The translations under genes and the position numbers were made by a program. From Onchocerca lupi (lineage: Eukaryota > Nematoda > Chromadorea > Rhabditida > Onchocercidae), in NCBI GenBank assembly GCA_028564675.1, contig JAOVVO010000207.1, positions 1 to 64,000 on the forward strand: a DNA stretch of 64,000 nt. The letters are read 5' to 3'. The notes beneath the pieces were generated by a model. That model was not told the origin of the DNA. It was given only the letters and a program-made list of their open reading frames with translations, and ran no database searches. Positions 63,795-64,000 of this stretch are shown here, one piece after another. How positions within the stretch are numbered: position 1 is the stretch's first letter; the number at the start of each line of letters is the position of its first letter.

Positions 63795-64000
63795 CTGGAA
63801 ATCTGGGAATTCGATGAATATAAGAAATTAAATAGTAGTAAAGCCATGCATCAAACATGAAAAGATCCAAAGTATTTTAAAAAACAAATGCAAAAATAAA
63901 ATATTTGAACAAAGAACTCAAAAATTACTTTCATTCAAATAACCATTCTAAAAATTATTATCATCTGAATTTTATCAATGATGAAGAGAAATACAATAAG

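Overview
The window is AT-rich eukaryotic DNA, full of poly-A/poly-T runs. Its genes have many short introns bounded by nematode-type TTTYAG acceptors. Two genes are nematode-specific (a DUF273 glycosyltransferase and an FLP-22-type FMRFamide precursor). Together with the strong AT bias, this suggests a nematode, most likely a clade III (spirurid/filaria-like) species. That placement is inference. No prokaryotic operon, CRISPR array or virus was seen.

Layout: 1-5.7 kb, non-coding with TAA/ATT microsatellites. 5.7-11.8 kb (+), BRF1, the TFIIIB subunit for RNA polymerase III. 13.3-14.7 kb (-), a SOSS-B/hSSB1-like single-stranded-DNA-binding protein, convergent with BRF1. 17.8-21.5 kb (+), a DUF273 membrane glycosyltransferase. 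23.2-24.7 kb, a decayed Helitron flanked by an inverted repeat. 25.3-33.1 kb (+), IFT74, a core intraflagellar-transport IFT-B subunit. 33-38.4 kb, non-coding with several tandem repeats. 38.4-38.6 kb (-), an orphan exon-like ORF. 39.0-47.0 kb (-), an 18-exon gene for a protein with about four LOTUS-type domains and an extended Tudor domain (germ-granule type). 50.8-52.4 kb (-), flp-22. 52.4-61.7 kb, a gene-poor stretch with a 141-bp tandem duplication. 61.7-63.8 kb and beyond the right edge (-), an ABHD4/ABHD5-family alpha/beta hydrolase.

The genes are individually regulated housekeeping, ciliary, germline and neuropeptide genes, not one functional cluster. Exon models were built by hand from reading frame, splice sites and phase. 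All junctions are phase-consistent. A few need non-GT donors: three GC-AG introns in IFT74, one CT-AG in the DUF273 gene and one GA-AG in the hydrolase. These are flagged. The most interesting items are the multi-LOTUS/Tudor protein with a 131-nt foldback inside one of its introns, the three GC-AG introns in IFT74, the FLP-22 precursor, and the Helitron remnant with its dispersed repeat family.
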